From NCBI GenBank assembly GCA_017619675.1, contig JAFZRX010000017.1:28373-92372 (forward strand): a stretch of DNA of 64,000 bases. Reading direction: 5' to 3'. Position numbers and translations under genes: made by a program. The notes beneath the pieces are model-generated. The model was not told where the DNA came from. It was given only the letters and a program-made list of their open reading frames with translations, and ran no database searches. Of this stretch, positions 43,886-54,530 are shown piece by piece (positions within the stretch are counted from its first letter, which is position 1; the number at the start of each line of letters is the position of its first letter). The stretch comes from Bacteroidales bacterium. GTDB lineage: Bacteria > Bacteroidota > Bacteroidia > Bacteroidales > UBA932.

Positions 43886-45559
43886 TTAAAAACCATTGAC
43901 CTTGAGCCAGCTGTAGCAGGATTCCATCCAGGAGCCGTAAAGGGTGTTGCTGTCCCCTTTCCATCCGGCACCTCCGAAGAGTCCGCCGGTACCTTCGCCA
44001 TAGACGTGGAGCTCGGCGTCAACGCCGGCTTTCTTCCACTCCAAAAACAGGGCCAGGCATCCGGCCGCAACGTTGGGATGGTCTGCGTGGACGGCAATGA
44101 AGAGTTTGGGGGCGTTCTCAGGAACGTCCACATCCATCATTGACGGACCGTAGACGCTGATAACAAAGTTAGGCATCTGGTCAGGCAGGCAGTGCGTAAG
44201 GGCTGCAAGCTCTACGCAGCCGCCGGCCGAGTAGCCCAGATAGCCCACCTTTGTGGGGTCTATGTTCCACTCCGAAGCGTGGGAGCGGACTATGTCAATG
44301 GCGTGGTTGGCGTCCTCGATAATCTTGGCGTTAATGGGGTCCGTGCTGCCCGTGGGGCTGGGCGCGGTGTTGGCCTTGACTATCTGGTCAAAGTCCGTGA
44401 TCTTGGCGCGACCGGTGTACAGGACGTTGGTCTGAGCCGCAGGCGAAGGAGCGGCGGCCGGCGCCGGCCTTGCGGCGGGAGCGCCTGTGCGCGTGCGGTA
44501 CTTGACGCCAACGGCGGCTATTCCGCGCGCGTTGAACCAGGCTGCGGTCTGCCGGAAATCGCTGTCCCAGCTCAGGTTCTGCAGACCTCCGCCCGGGAAC
44601 AGCAGCACGCAGGTGCCCGTGGCCTTTTCAGGTTCAGGCAGGCTGACCATGATGAACGGCCTGGTCACCGCGGCGTAGGAGGTCACGTCGCCAAAGACGT
44701 TGGTGTCCACCCTCTCCGGAATAACCGGATACTCGTCCACCGGAAGGTCTATCTTGATCAGTTCATTATAGTTCTTTGCGCGGACCTCCCAGCCCTCCAG
44801 TCCGGGCTCCAGGGACCCGTAGCGGAAGAGGTTCTCATATTCGTCATGGCCTTTCAGGCGCCAGTCAAGCCAGCGTCCGCCAACTTCTCCGAACTGTCCG
44901 CCATCGGGCTCGTTAAAGGTGCCGCCATGACCGGTAGGCAGGTTCATTGACGTAACCGGCACATGGGAGATCAGGCGGTAGTCGTCAGCGCCGTTCAGAT
45001 ATGCGATATCGGTTGGGCCTCCGTTGATGTACAGCACCGGATGGTCTATCTTCTCCAGGGTGGATTTCTCTATCATTACTGACAGGCGGTCGCCCGGCCT
45101 GTTGATTCCGCTGCAGAACAGGATTGTGGTCTTTACGCGCGGGTCCTGCATGGCCGTCATGATCAGCGCCTGCAGGCCTCCGCAGGAGTAGCCTGTGGCC
45201 GCAGTGCGGTTGACGTCCACGCAGCCGTAGAACTCGCTCCCCTGCCGGGAATTCTCCTTCTCCAGCCAGTCCAGCGCCCTGAGGTCAGGGAACCGGCCTG
45301 CGGCCAGGACTATATAGCCGCGGGATGCCAGCGCCGGGAGGATCTGGTTGTTGCCCGGCTGCTCGGCGCATCCACCGTTGCCAAAGAAGACAACCGGCAG
45401 AGGGCCTTCGATGGCCGCCGCGCTTTTAAGGTCCTGGGGATAATAGAGGTAATAGCTGGGGATTGCATCATCCGAGCGGGCCGTCACCTTGTACGGGCCC
45501 GCGGCTCCCGCGCTTACGCAAAGCGTCAGCGCCAGGAGCATTGCCGCGAACTTCTTCAT
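43886..45559 (-). CDS. Secreted double alpha/beta-hydrolase (esterase fusion)
   Basis: A 557-residue exported protein (signal MKKFAAMLLALTLCVSAGA) with two alpha/beta-hydrolase units. The first (about 20-270) has VVFFGNGGC as an oxyanion region and nucleophile motif GYSCGG. The second (about 295-555) has LLFPGGGLQNL and nucleophile motif GYSAGG, followed by a likely His in VHADHPNV and a late HVYGEGTG. A Pro/Ala-rich loop (about 365-385) interrupts the second. The second unit is like acetylxylan-type esterases, so it may deacylate plant glycans, in keeping with the GH3 enzymes; this is inference. It follows the HerA-like gene by four bases. Confidence 0.82.
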   Translation of the reverse strand: MKKFAAMLLALTLCVSAGAAGPYKVTARSDDAIPSYYLYYPQDLKSAAAIEGPLPVVFFGNGGCAEQPGNNQILPALASRGYIVLAAGRFPDLRALDWLEKENSRQGSEFYGCVDVNRTAATGYSCGGLQALIMTAMQDPRVKTTILFCSGINRPGDRLSVMIEKSTLEKIDHPVLYINGGPTDIAYLNGADDYRLISHVPVTSMNLPTGHGGTFNEPDGGQFGEVGGRWLDWRLKGHDEYENLFRYGSLEPGLEGWEVRAKNYNELIKIDLPVDEYPVIPERVDTNVFGDVTSYAAVTRPFIMVSLPEPEKATGTCVLLFPGGGLQNLSWDSDFRQTAAWFNARGIAAVGVKYRTRTGAPAARPAPAAAPSPAAQTNVLYTGRAKITDFDQIVKANTAPSPTGSTDPINAKIIEDANHAIDIVRSHASEWNIDPTKVGYLGYSAGGCVELAALTHCLPDQMPNFVISVYGPSMMDVDVPENAPKLFIAVHADHPNVAAGCLALFLEWKKAGVDAELHVYGEGTGGLFGGAGWKGDSNTLYGSWMESCYSWLKVNGF

Positions 45560-45563
45560 ATGT

Positions 45564-47147
45564 TTACTTAATCAGGTTTCCTAAAATGGAGCGGGTGATT
45601 TCCCTGGTCAGGGTAGTGGTAGCCGACTTGGTAGCCTTCTGGATAGCCTTCTTTGTAGTGGAGGTCGAACTCTTCTTCTTGGTGCCGGCAACGGTGTCGG
45701 CCACGGACGCGGCAACGACTCCGGTGACGGCGGTAATGACGGATTTCAGGACCTTGGAAGCAATGTTGTTCTTCTTTTTCTTGGTCTTCTCCTTTTCCGC
45801 CTTAGCCTGTCCTTTCTCGGCCTTCTTCTGCTCCTCCAGTTCGGCCTTCTGGCGTTCGGCCTCGGCCGTTGCAGCTACCAGGATCTCGTAGGCGCTCTCC
45901 CTGTCGACCGGATTGTCATATCGGCCCCAAAGGCGGGACTGCTTGATGATCTTGGCGCGCTGGTCATCGGTGATGGCACCAATCTGGCTCAGCGGGAAGA
46001 GAATCCTGGCGCGCTCGACAACCGACGGGGCTCCCTTTGCGTCCAGGAAGGAAACGAGGGCTTCTCCGGTCTCCAGCTGGAGAATAGCCTCGTAAGTGTC
46101 AAATTCCGGATTGGTCCGGAACGTCTCCGCTGCCACCTTAACGGCCTTCTGGTCCTTAGGGGTATAGGCACGGAGCGCGTGCTGGACGCGGTTTCCAAGC
46201 TGGCCAAGAATGTTCTCAGGAATGTCAGTAGGGCTCTGGGTTATGAAATAGATGCCCACGCCCTTGGAGCGGATGAGCCTGATGACCTGCTCGATCTTGG
46301 CAGTGAGGGATTTGGTGGTATCCTCAAACAGCATATGCGCCTCGTCAAAGAAGAAGACGAGTTTTGGCAAGTCCAGGTCGCCAACTTCAGGGAGCGTGCT
46401 GTAAAGTTCAGACATCAGCCAGAGGAGGAATGTGGAGTAGAGCTTTGGCTGGAGCATCAGCTTGTCGGCCGCCAGCACGTTCATCACACCCTTTCCGCCC
46501 TCGCACTGAAGGAGGTCATAAATATCGAAAGAAGGCTCGCCGAAGAACTTGTCGCCGCCCTGGCTCTCCAAATGAAGGACGGCGCGCTGGATGGCGCCTA
46601 CGGAAGCACTGGACACATTTCCATACTTCAGTGTATACTCGGCGGCGTTTTGTCCCACGAAATTGAGCATTGCGCGGAGGTCTTTCAAATCGATAAGCAG
46701 CAGGCCGTTCTCGTCCGCAATCCTGAATACGATGTTCAACACGCCGGTCTGCGTCTCATTCAGTTCCAGCATACGGGCCAGCAGGTCCGGTCCCATATCG
46801 GAAATGGTGGCACGCATAGGATGTCCCTGCTCTCCGAAAACGTCAAAGAAACGTACCGGGCAAGGCTGGAACTCCGGATTCTCCATACCGAACTCGGCGC
46901 ACCTCTTCTCAATGAAAGAAGACATTGCGCCGGTCTGGCTGATACCGCTCAGGTCGCCCTTCATGTCGGCCATGAAGCAAGGCACGCCGGCCTGGCAGAA
47001 ACTCTCCGCCAACACCTGGAGGGTCACGGTCTTACCCGTACCGGTTGCACCGGCGATGAGGCCGTGACGGTTGGCCATCTTTCCAATAATGCTTATAGGA
47101 CCCTGCGGGCCATGAGCAACATATAAACCTTTTTCCTTGTCGAACAT
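45564..47147 (-). CDS. HerA-like ATPase (DUF853 family)
   Basis: A 527-residue P-loop ATPase of the HerA/FtsK class, DUF853 type (E. coli YjgR). Walker A is GATGTGKT (residues 33-40), Walker B is [13 protein letters not shown], and later blocks include [33 protein letters not shown] in two parts. The last 90 residues form a Lys/Ala/Glu-rich coiled coil and a basic tail. It probably moves along DNA, but its partner is not known; no NurA-type nuclease is nearby. It lies seven bases behind the REC/PEP-synthase-like gene. Confidence 0.88.
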   Translation of the reverse strand: MFDKEKGLYVAHGPQGPISIIGKMANRHGLIAGATGTGKTVTLQVLAESFCQAGVPCFMADMKGDLSGISQTGAMSSFIEKRCAEFGMENPEFQPCPVRFFDVFGEQGHPMRATISDMGPDLLARMLELNETQTGVLNIVFRIADENGLLLIDLKDLRAMLNFVGQNAAEYTLKYGNVSSASVGAIQRAVLHLESQGGDKFFGEPSFDIYDLLQCEGGKGVMNVLAADKLMLQPKLYSTFLLWLMSELYSTLPEVGDLDLPKLVFFFDEAHMLFEDTTKSLTAKIEQVIRLIRSKGVGIYFITQSPTDIPENILGQLGNRVQHALRAYTPKDQKAVKVAAETFRTNPEFDTYEAILQLETGEALVSFLDAKGAPSVVERARILFPLSQIGAITDDQRAKIIKQSRLWGRYDNPVDRESAYEILVAATAEAERQKAELEEQKKAEKGQAKAEKEKTKKKKNNIASKVLKSVITAVTGVVAASVADTVAGTKKKSSTSTTKKAIQKATKSATTTLTREITRSILGNLIK

Positions 47148-47154
47148 ATCTGTT

Positions 47155-50103
47155 TTATTTTATGATTTTAAGCATAGCCTTTCCGCCCTTTCCGTCGATG
47201 CAGATCTTGAGCGGATTCTCCACCTGAACGTGGCGGTAATACTCCGTTTCCTCCACGGCCGGCAGCGCGTCCAGTGCCGCGAAGTCCAGGGAATCCTCCT
47301 GACGCCCGTAACTGTCCACGTTGATGTAGCCAACGTTGAACGAAGTCAGGTTCTGGAAGAAATGCGTTCCCTGGCTTGGGTCGATGCGGAAGTCCTCCAG
47401 CGAGGCCTCCACAATCACCTTTGCCTCCGAGATGTCGCTCCAGTTCACCGGGACGCCCAGCGAGGGGATGCTGGAGCCCCATCGGCCAAAGCCGATGAGG
47501 ACGTACTGCTTCCCTTCGCGGCGCATGCGCGCGTTGAGCGCGGTGATGGCCTTGCCCATCTCCCGCGTCTTGAGCGCGTCGAACTTCTCCGGGCGCAGGT
47601 ACACGATGTCCCTGACGCCGTCGATCCACCCTGTTCCCAGGGCGCTGGCGGAGGTAAGGAACGCGCCGCTGCAGTCCACCTCTTTCCAGTTGACCACCGC
47701 GTTGCGGCTGTCAACGGAAATGGGCCTGATCTGCAGCACGTTGAACACCCTCCGCCCGTCCGTATCCAGATTGGCGGCGAACTCGATCTCCACGTAGCAC
47801 TTTATCTCCTTGGCGGCTATGTCCAGCAACTCCTGGACTATCTCCACCAACGGGAACGTATTGTAGCGCAGTATCTGCGCGAAAGTGACGTATTTGGGCC
47901 CTTCAGGGAAGGTTGAATCCACAATTCGGCCGTTCTCGAAGTCGAACGTTGACGCCACGTATTTCAGGTTGCGGAACTTGGTGCAGTCGCTTATGGGGAT
48001 GCGCTCCAGGTTCACCGCATCGTCTGTGGAAGTCTTGAACTTGTCCGGATGCAGGTCCAGGGCGTAGATGGACTTCTGGGTATCCGTCATTGTCAGTTCC
48101 GGAGTGGAAGTCTGCAGGACGTGTTTTGGATACTTGGGACAGAAGCGGAGCACCTGGTCCCCGTCTACCACGGCCTTTCCAAGGCCCATGGCAACCTTGA
48201 CTATTCCGTCATCGGCCTCCTCGTGGCCTATGGGATAGAAGTTCAGGGAACGGGCCACTCCGGACAGCGTGGGGAAGAAATACCCGCTGTCCTCGCTTCC
48301 GCATATCTCCTCGATTATAATACCCATCTTCTCCTCCGATATCACGTTGCCTGTGGCCTGGATATACGAACGGGACGATGCGTAATAAACAGAGGCGTAA
48401 ACGCTCTTTATGGCCTTTGACAGCAACCTGATCTGCTGGTCGCGGTTGGCGGCGTGCGGGATCATATAGGTGCTGTATACCCCAGCAAACGGCTGATAGT
48501 AAGAGTCTTCCAGCACTGAGGAGGACCTGATTGCCAGCGGTTTGTGGGAATAGCGCAGGAATACGTTGAGCGCGTCGATCAGTTCCTGCGGCAGACGGGA
48601 GGACACGAATTCCGACAGGATTTCATTGTCCGACAAGTCTGCGTCTATGACGTATTTGAGGCCGTTGTCCTGGATGAAACGGTCGAAGTATTCTGTGGTG
48701 ATGACCATGGTGCGCGGCACCATGACGCGTACGTTCTCCCAGCGGTCATAAAGGTGATACCGCTGAAGGATCTGGTACATGAACGCAAGGCCGCGGGCCT
48801 TGCCTCCCATTGAGCCGCTTCCCACGCGGGAGAACCAGATGGCGTCGTTGAACGACTCCGGCTCAAAGCTGGCCACAACGCCCAATCCCTGGTTTATTCG
48901 GTAATCCTTCACCACGGAAATCAGGTTCTTGCGGTGCATCTCAATGGAGTCGTCCTTCTCAACGTCCATGGCGGCGAAGGCCTTGCTCAGGGAGAACAAT
49001 CCCCTAGCCTTGAGCCACTTGGACATATAGTTGGTCTTGGCCAGCGTGCGCAGCTCGTCGTCCCCTATGGTCTTGATGATTCTCTCAAGACCAAGGAGGT
49101 CGCTCGCGCGCGCAATCTCCTCCCCCGTGCTCTTGTTATGCAGCACAAAGTCTCCAAAGCCGAACTCGGAACTGATGTAGTCGCTGATGGCCTGCGTGAG
49201 GATCTTCGACTGCTTCTTGACGAAGCCGACGCCCAGTTCGCGCGCGACCTCGCGCATGCTCTCCTGCGAGGACTGCATCAAGATTGGCATCTTGGGATTG
49301 TCCGCGCGGATGAACTTGCACAGGTCCACGCCGGCGTCCAGCTTCTCCGAACTTATGGGGTCCCCCTTGTGAAGGACGAAGCCGATGTCGCTGATCACAC
49401 CCAGCAGGTTGTCCTTGTACTGGTTGTAAAGGTTCACTGCGTCCTCGTAGTTGGTGGCCAGGAGGATCTTGGGGCGGGAGCGCTTTCGCAGCGCCTGCTG
49501 CTGCTCGTTCAGGGCCTCGCAGGCAGATTCGCTGTTCTGCTGCAGGATTATCTTGTACAGCATTGGAAGGTAGGTGGAATAGTATCGCACCGAATCCTCC
49601 ACCAGGAGGATGGCCTGCACGCCCACCTGGAGCACGTCGTGCGGGGCGTTGAGCCTGTCTTCCAGCAGCTTGATAATGGCAATGATAAGGTCCGTGGAAT
49701 TGTTCCAGCAGAAGACATAGTCCAGGGCTGAGGAGTCAGCCTCCGATATCTGGCGGTATATTTCCTTGGAATACGAGCACAGAAGGACTATAGGGGTCTG
49801 CGGGGCAAGTTCCTTCATCTTCCGGGAGAAGTCAAAGACATTGACCTCGCCCACGTTGTACATGGTTATGACAAGGTCGAAGCGTTCGCCCTTCCCTGCC
49901 ATCTCCAGGGCTTCCATAGTGGATTCCACCCTCACTATGGAAGGCGGATTGCTCAGGTTAAGGTCCAAATATTCCCTGGAGATCTTGGGCTCTATGCGCC
50001 CGTCCTCCTCCAGGGAAAAAGTATCGTAGTTGTTACAAACCAGAAGGATCCGGCGGATCCTTCTGGACATGAGTGAACTTGATTCGACTGAGTTGGCAAC
50101 CAT
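47155..50103 (-). CDS. REC-like/PEP-synthase ATP-binding domain protein
   Basis: A 982-residue protein. The N-terminal part holds two receiver-like domains (about 14-140 and 160-325: [10 protein letters not shown] and [16 protein letters not shown] with ISDIGF in the second). The C-terminal part (about 410-830) is the ATP-grasp nucleotide-binding domain of PEP synthase/pyruvate phosphate dikinase, with [25 protein letters not shown] and FAGVYSTYM. The phosphohistidine and PEP-binding domains of PpsA are missing, so it is not a PEP synthase in the usual sense. It may be a signal-dependent phosphotransfer protein. The ATG at 50103 or, less likely, at 50067 is the start. It lies five bases behind gdhA. 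Confidence 0.82.
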   Translation of the reverse strand: MVANSVESSSLMSRRIRRILLVCNNYDTFSLEEDGRIEPKISREYLDLNLSNPPSIVRVESTMEALEMAGKGERFDLVITMYNVGEVNVFDFSRKMKELAPQTPIVLLCSYSKEIYRQISEADSSALDYVFCWNNSTDLIIAIIKLLEDRLNAPHDVLQVGVQAILLVEDSVRYYSTYLPMLYKIILQQNSESACEALNEQQQALRKRSRPKILLATNYEDAVNLYNQYKDNLLGVISDIGFVLHKGDPISSEKLDAGVDLCKFIRADNPKMPILMQSSQESMREVARELGVGFVKKQSKILTQAISDYISSEFGFGDFVLHNKSTGEEIARASDLLGLERIIKTIGDDELRTLAKTNYMSKWLKARGLFSLSKAFAAMDVEKDDSIEMHRKNLISVVKDYRINQGLGVVASFEPESFNDAIWFSRVGSGSMGGKARGLAFMYQILQRYHLYDRWENVRVMVPRTMVITTEYFDRFIQDNGLKYVIDADLSDNEILSEFVSSRLPQELIDALNVFLRYSHKPLAIRSSSVLEDSYYQPFAGVYSTYMIPHAANRDQQIRLLSKAIKSVYASVYYASSRSYIQATGNVISEEKMGIIIEEICGSEDSGYFFPTLSGVARSLNFYPIGHEEADDGIVKVAMGLGKAVVDGDQVLRFCPKYPKHVLQTSTPELTMTDTQKSIYALDLHPDKFKTSTDDAVNLERIPISDCTKFRNLKYVASTFDFENGRIVDSTFPEGPKYVTFAQILRYNTFPLVEIVQELLDIAAKEIKCYVEIEFAANLDTDGRRVFNVLQIRPISVDSRNAVVNWKEVDCSGAFLTSASALGTGWIDGVRDIVYLRPEKFDALKTREMGKAITALNARMRREGKQYVLIGFGRWGSSIPSLGVPVNWSDISEAKVIVEASLEDFRIDPSQGTHFFQNLTSFNVGYINVDSYGRQEDSLDFAALDALPAVEETEYYRHVQVENPLKICIDGKGGKAMLKIIK

Positions 50104-50108
50104 AGTGT

Positions 50109-51464
50109 TTAAACCACACCCTGGTCTACCATTGCGTTGGCAACCTTGATGAAGCCGGCGATGTTGGCACCTTTCACGTAGTTAACGTAGCCATCCTCCT
50201 CCGTGCCGTACTTGACGCAGGCGGCGTGGATGTCCTTCATAATACGGTGAAGCTGTGCGTCAACCTCCTCTGCCGTCCATTTCTGGCGGATGGAGTTCTG
50301 GCTCATCTCAATTCCCGAGGTGGCTACACCACCGGCGTTGGACGCCTTACCAGGAGAGTAGAGGATCTTTGCCTCGTGGAATACTGCTATGGCAGCAGGC
50401 TCGCAAGGCATGTTGGCTCCCTCGGTTACGCAATAGCAGCCGTTCTTTACCAGCAGGCGGGCCTCCTCCTCGTTAACCTCATTCTGGGTTGCGCAAGGCA
50501 TTGCGATGTCGCAAGGGATGCTCCAAGGACGCTCGTCCGGGAAATACTTGGCGTTAGGGTATTCTTTTACATATTCTTTGATACGCCCGCGGATAACGTT
50601 CTTGAGGCGCTTTACATATTCAATCTTGCTCTGGTCGATTCCATCAGGGTCATAGATGAAGCCGTTTGAGTCTGAGAGTGTCAGAACCTTTGCTCCCAGT
50701 GCAGTGGCCTTCTCTGCGGCATACTGGGCAACGTTTCCGGAGCCTGAGATGCAGACGGTCTGTCCTTCATAGCTCTTGCCGCGGGTTGCGAGCATTTCCT
50801 GTGCGAAATAGCAGGCGCCGTAGCCGGTGGCCTCAGGACGCATAAGGCTTCCGCCCCAGGCGAGGCCCTTACCTGTAAGGGTGCCGGTAAACTCGTCGCG
50901 GAGGCGCTTGTACTGACCGAACATATAGCCGATCTCCCTTCCGCCTACGCCGATGTCTCCTGCGGGAACGTCAGTGTCCTGGCCGATGTGCCTCTGGAGC
51001 TCTGTCATGAAGCTCTGGCAGAAACGCATTACCTCATTGTCTGACTTGCCCTTGGGGTTGAAGTTGGATCCTCCCTTGCCGCCTCCCATAGGAAGGGTGG
51101 TAAGGCTGTTCTTGAATACCTGCTCAAAGGCAAGGAACTTGAGGATGCTCAGGTTGACGCTGGGGTGGAAACGGAGACCTCCCTTATACGGGCCAAGGGC
51201 GCTGTTCATCTGGATACGGTAGCCTTTGTTGATCTGGATCTCTCCCTTGTCGTCTACCCAGGGAACGCGGAACATGATTACACGCTCCGGCTCTGCGATA
51301 CGCTCAAGGACTTTGAGCTCTTTGAGATAGGGATAAGCCTCAATGTAAGGAGCGACGCTTTCAACGACCTCCCTCACTGCCTGATGGAACTCCTTCTCAC
51401 CTGGATTGTTGGCAATGATGTTTGCCATGAAGGATTCCACGTAATTTTTAGTGTTCTGGTCCAT
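50109..51464 (-). CDS. gdhA: Glutamate dehydrogenase (NADP-type)
   Basis: A 451-residue hexameric-type glutamate dehydrogenase, which links 2-oxoglutarate and ammonia to glutamate. The substrate region is GGLRFHPSVNLSILKFLAFEQ in two blocks, then LPMGGGKGGSNFNPKGKS with the catalytic Lys, and DVPAGDIGVGGREIGYMFGQ. The nucleotide fold shows SGSGNVAQYA. The frame runs to a GTG at 51476, but the ATG at 51464 fits the family and the TATATTTG box at 51496-51503. It heads a minus-strand run of five genes with gaps of 4 to 10 bases. Confidence 0.95.
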   Translation of the reverse strand: MDQNTKNYVESFMANIIANNPGEKEFHQAVREVVESVAPYIEAYPYLKELKVLERIAEPERVIMFRVPWVDDKGEIQINKGYRIQMNSALGPYKGGLRFHPSVNLSILKFLAFEQVFKNSLTTLPMGGGKGGSNFNPKGKSDNEVMRFCQSFMTELQRHIGQDTDVPAGDIGVGGREIGYMFGQYKRLRDEFTGTLTGKGLAWGGSLMRPEATGYGACYFAQEMLATRGKSYEGQTVCISGSGNVAQYAAEKATALGAKVLTLSDSNGFIYDPDGIDQSKIEYVKRLKNVIRGRIKEYVKEYPNAKYFPDERPWSIPCDIAMPCATQNEVNEEEARLLVKNGCYCVTEGANMPCEPAAIAVFHEAKILYSPGKASNAGGVATSGIEMSQNSIRQKWTAEEVDAQLHRIMKDIHAACVKYGTEEDGYVNYVKGANIAGFIKVANAMVDQGVV

Positions 51465-51495
51465 AAGATAATACACTTAAGATTTTAGTATCGTA

Positions 51496-51503
51496 CAAAT
51501 ATA
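51496..51503 (-). promoter_or_regulatory. -7 box (TATATTTG) for gdhA
   Basis: TATATTTG on the minus strand, 32 bases before the gdhA ATG and just behind the small membrane-protein gene, so gdhA has its own promoter. Confidence 0.65.
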
Positions 51504-51510
51504 ATAAAAA

Positions 51511-51738
51511 CTATTCTTTGTCAAGCCGGTCCAGGACCTTTTTATTCTGGATGGCGCCCAGCAGGCCCAGGACGAACATTGCGCCCGGCAGCAGGGCCTT
51601 CTTGAGGGCAGGATCCGTGTTGTCAATGTTCAGCACCCTGGATACCAGCCATACAAGGCCGATGCATCCTACCGCCAGCCATATCCACGCAAACAGGCGT
51701 GTCTGCTTGTACATTTTGTCTTTCTCTTCCTGATTCAT
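51511..51738 (-). CDS. Small membrane protein, two helices
   Basis: A 75-residue protein with two predicted membrane helices (FAWIWLAVGCIGLVWLVS and LLPGAMFVLGLLGAI) and charged ends. It follows the metalloprotease gene by six bases and probably shares its transcript. I do not recognise the family and no function can be given. Confidence 0.7.
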   Translation of the reverse strand: MNQEEKDKMYKQTRLFAWIWLAVGCIGLVWLVSRVLNIDNTDPALKKALLPGAMFVLGLLGAIQNKKVLDRLDKE

Positions 51739-51744
51739 ATCCGT

Positions 51745-54177
51745 CTACAGTTCAAGTGCGTCTTTAATCTGCTTTGCAATGGCCTGCCAGTGGGCTTTGG
51801 TCACTGCATCCCCTCCCCTGGCCTTGGAGGCTTTCTTGTAGATGTTCTCCAGTTCCGCGAGCACCAGGATGGTGCCGTCGTTCATATTGTTGGCCTGGTT
51901 CTTAATGAGGTCCAGGGACTGTGACACGAACCTGCGCTGCAGGCTGCGGCGGTAACTGTCAACCGCCCCGCCCTTGTTCAGTTCCTCGAATATCATTCCG
52001 CTGAGGTCGGAGATGTATTCCTCCGGGCTGTATGTGTCCTGGAAGTCCTTTGAGAACTGGGCCATCCTGGTGAGCCTGGCATTGCTGAGCAGCATCGAGG
52101 TGCTGACCACACCGTTGATCAGGCTGTTCAGGTAGTTGTCCGGCTGGTCTGCGATGTTATAAAGATATGGAACGTCAACCAGCCAGGTGGGCTTGTGGAA
52201 CAATTGGCGGTTCAGGAAGTTCAGGGCCTCCTTCTGCTTTGCGCGCGGAACCGGCTCGTACTTCAGACCTTCCTGCTCAATGCTCTTCTCCGTTATGTAG
52301 CGGCCTCCAATGTTGCGGGCCACGTGGCCCATATAGCGGTTGAACTGGCTTATTACGCCTTCGTACATACGGGACACGTTCTTGTACATGTCAGCCTCCT
52401 CCTTGTTCCACTCAGGGATCTGGGTGATTACGCGCTTGAGGTTCATTATACCGTATTCGCTGGCCCTGACGGCATCGTCACTGAGGTCTTCCGTCTGGGC
52501 GCGGGGGTCGTCGTCGCGGCCCTCGCCGCCGAACCAGAGGCGCGGGTTGGCCGCGAGACGCTCTATGATCACCTTGTTCCAGTACTTGTGGTCTTCCTTG
52601 ACATCGTTGATGTAGGTTGGCTTGTAGCCGTACTCGATTGCCCATTTGTCATAGGCTCCGATGTGCGGGTACAGGCCGTCTTTATCAATGCCGTCCTCCG
52701 GCTGTGCAACGTAGTTGAAGCGGGCGTAGTCCATGATTGATACGGTGTGGCCGTTCTCCTTGAGCCATTCCTTGTCGCGGAGTTTCTCCACCGGGGTCTG
52801 GCTGCTGGAGCCCATGTTGTGCCTCAGGCCCAGGGTGTGGCCAACCTCGTGTGAGGAGACAAAGCGGATGAGGTCTCCCATCAGTTCGTCGGAGAACTTC
52901 ATGGAGCGGGCGCGCGGGTCAACGGCACCGGCCTGGATCTGATACCAGTCGTGTACAAGACTCATAACGTTGTGATACCAGCCAATGTGGCTCTCCAGGA
53001 TCTCTCCGGAGCGGGGATCGTGCACGTTGGGGCCGTAGGCGTTCTGGACGTCCGAGGCCAGGTAGCGGATCACCGCGAAGCGTGCGTCCTCCAGACTCAT
53101 GTCCGGATTGTCCTCCGGCCATTCCTCGGCGTGGATGGCATTCTTCCAGCCGGCCTGCTCAAAGGCCACCTGCCAGTCGTTCACGCCGGCAATGAGGTAC
53201 TTGCGCCACTGCTTTGGAGTTGCAGGGTCAATGTAATAGACTATCGGTTTGATAGGTTCTACCAGTTCTCCCCTCTTCTGGCGCTCCACGTCCTCCGGCT
53301 TTGCCTCCAGGCGCCAGCGGCAGATGAAGCGGAGCTGGTCCACGGTCTGCTGGTCATCAGCAAAGACCGTGTAGCCGTCCGCGAAGTAGCCCACGCGCGG
53401 ATCGAACATACGCGGCTGCATAGGCTCCTCCGGCAGCAGCAGGAAGGAGGTGTTCAGTTGGAGGGTGACGGCGCCGGTGGCGATGCCGGCCGGCAGGCGG
53501 GCCGCCTGCGGGCCGCCGGGGGCGCCTGCTCCGCCCGGCGCTCCCGCCTGGGCGTTATACGCATAGGTCTTTGTAACGGTAACCTCCGTGTTTATGGGGT
53601 ATGTGCGTATGCTGGTAAGGAATGATGCATCCCTGTTCAGTGCTCCCAGATTATACTGGCGCTTTGACATGGCGCTCAGGGAGAACACCTGGGTGTCGCC
53701 CTCGAACAGGCTGTTCACCTTGATGCGGGTGGCCTTGTCGCTTCCGCCTTTCTCCGGCTTGAATGACGCCACTATAGGATTCTCTGAACTTACCTGTACG
53801 GCCCGGGCTATGATGTCATCTTCCGGGGCCTTTATACCAAGCACATCGGCACGGAGCAGCAGGTTTCCGTTGGGAGCCTTCTCCCAATAGACCATGGCTT
53901 CGTTCACCTCTTCGCCTCCATATTCTCCGGAGCCAACGGTGTTGGTCACGTATCGGGTCACCGCCAGGATGCGGCGTCCAAGGATCTCGTCAGGGATATC
54001 GAAATACCAGTCAGTGTCTTTATTCGCCACGCCAAAGAGGCCTTCCTTGACGTCAAGTACCACGGCTGAATCAGCCTGGGCGGGTTTCTGGTCAGGAGCG
54101 GCGCCTGGTCTTGGCGGCTGGGCCAGGGCGATGATGCCCATTGCAATGCACAGAATAGAGAGGATCAATCTTTTCAT
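51745..54177 (-). CDS. Secreted zinc metalloprotease (DUF5117/DUF5118 type)
   Basis: An 810-residue exported protein (signal MKRLILSILCIAMGIIALA). The zinc site is HEVGHTLGLRHN (around residue 441), a metzincin-like HExxHxxGxxH with the extended LRHN; a Met-turn candidate is VSIMDYARFNYVA. This combination is typical of the large Bacteroidota metalloproteases with DUF5117 and DUF5118 regions. A Gly/Pro/Ala-rich loop (about 210-225) is an insertion. It is probably periplasmic or surface-located and cuts unknown proteins. The small two-helix protein gene follows. Confidence 0.88.
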   Translation of the reverse strand: MKRLILSILCIAMGIIALAQPPRPGAAPDQKPAQADSAVVLDVKEGLFGVANKDTDWYFDIPDEILGRRILAVTRYVTNTVGSGEYGGEEVNEAMVYWEKAPNGNLLLRADVLGIKAPEDDIIARAVQVSSENPIVASFKPEKGGSDKATRIKVNSLFEGDTQVFSLSAMSKRQYNLGALNRDASFLTSIRTYPINTEVTVTKTYAYNAQAGAPGGAGAPGGPQAARLPAGIATGAVTLQLNTSFLLLPEEPMQPRMFDPRVGYFADGYTVFADDQQTVDQLRFICRWRLEAKPEDVERQKRGELVEPIKPIVYYIDPATPKQWRKYLIAGVNDWQVAFEQAGWKNAIHAEEWPEDNPDMSLEDARFAVIRYLASDVQNAYGPNVHDPRSGEILESHIGWYHNVMSLVHDWYQIQAGAVDPRARSMKFSDELMGDLIRFVSSHEVGHTLGLRHNMGSSSQTPVEKLRDKEWLKENGHTVSIMDYARFNYVAQPEDGIDKDGLYPHIGAYDKWAIEYGYKPTYINDVKEDHKYWNKVIIERLAANPRLWFGGEGRDDDPRAQTEDLSDDAVRASEYGIMNLKRVITQIPEWNKEEADMYKNVSRMYEGVISQFNRYMGHVARNIGGRYITEKSIEQEGLKYEPVPRAKQKEALNFLNRQLFHKPTWLVDVPYLYNIADQPDNYLNSLINGVVSTSMLLSNARLTRMAQFSKDFQDTYSPEEYISDLSGMIFEELNKGGAVDSYRRSLQRRFVSQSLDLIKNQANNMNDGTILVLAELENIYKKASKARGGDAVTKAHWQAIAKQIKDALEL

Positions 54178-54214
54178 AAGTTACTTTTTGATGCTTAAAT
54201 ATAGGAATTAATCT

Positions 54215-54222
54215 TATATTTG
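54215..54222 (+). promoter_or_regulatory. -7 box (TATATTTG) for the PspC-like gene
   Basis: TATATTTG lies 22 bases before the ATG at 54245. A TTTG at 54187-54190 is a possible -33 element, at a slightly long distance. Confidence 0.6.
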
Positions 54223-54244
54223 TTTAACAAAACACCTACTGATT

Positions 54245-54448
54245 ATGGAAAAGAAATGCTATAGGGAAAAAGAAGGACGCAAACTCCTGGGCGTATGCAT
54301 AGGCATGGCCAACTACTTTGACATCGACGTTTCAATAGTCCGCCTTGGCTGGCTCATAGCCGCCTTCTGCGCCGGCGGCGGAGTACTCGCCTACATCATC
54401 GCCGCCCTCATCCTCCCGGAAAAACCCTCCGAGACCGTCGTTAAATAG
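54245..54448 (+). CDS. PspC-domain membrane protein
   Basis: A 67-residue protein that is a bare PspC domain: KLLGVCIGMANYFDIDVSIVR leads into one long membrane helix (about 33-56) ending in ALILPEKP. PspC domains act in envelope-stress responses; this one has no extra regulatory domain and no pspA/pspB neighbour. It is followed by element A5 and the D-lactate dehydrogenase gene. Confidence 0.9.
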   Translation: MEKKCYREKEGRKLLGVCIGMANYFDIDVSIVRLGWLIAAFCAGGGVLAYIIAALILPEKPSETVVK

Positions 54449-54530
54449 TTTGGCGCGGCCCCCCTGGTGTCATGCCCAGCCCCTTTTCGTCGTGCCCGGC
54501 CTGACCGGGCATCCCTTCCGTAGGGGGGTT

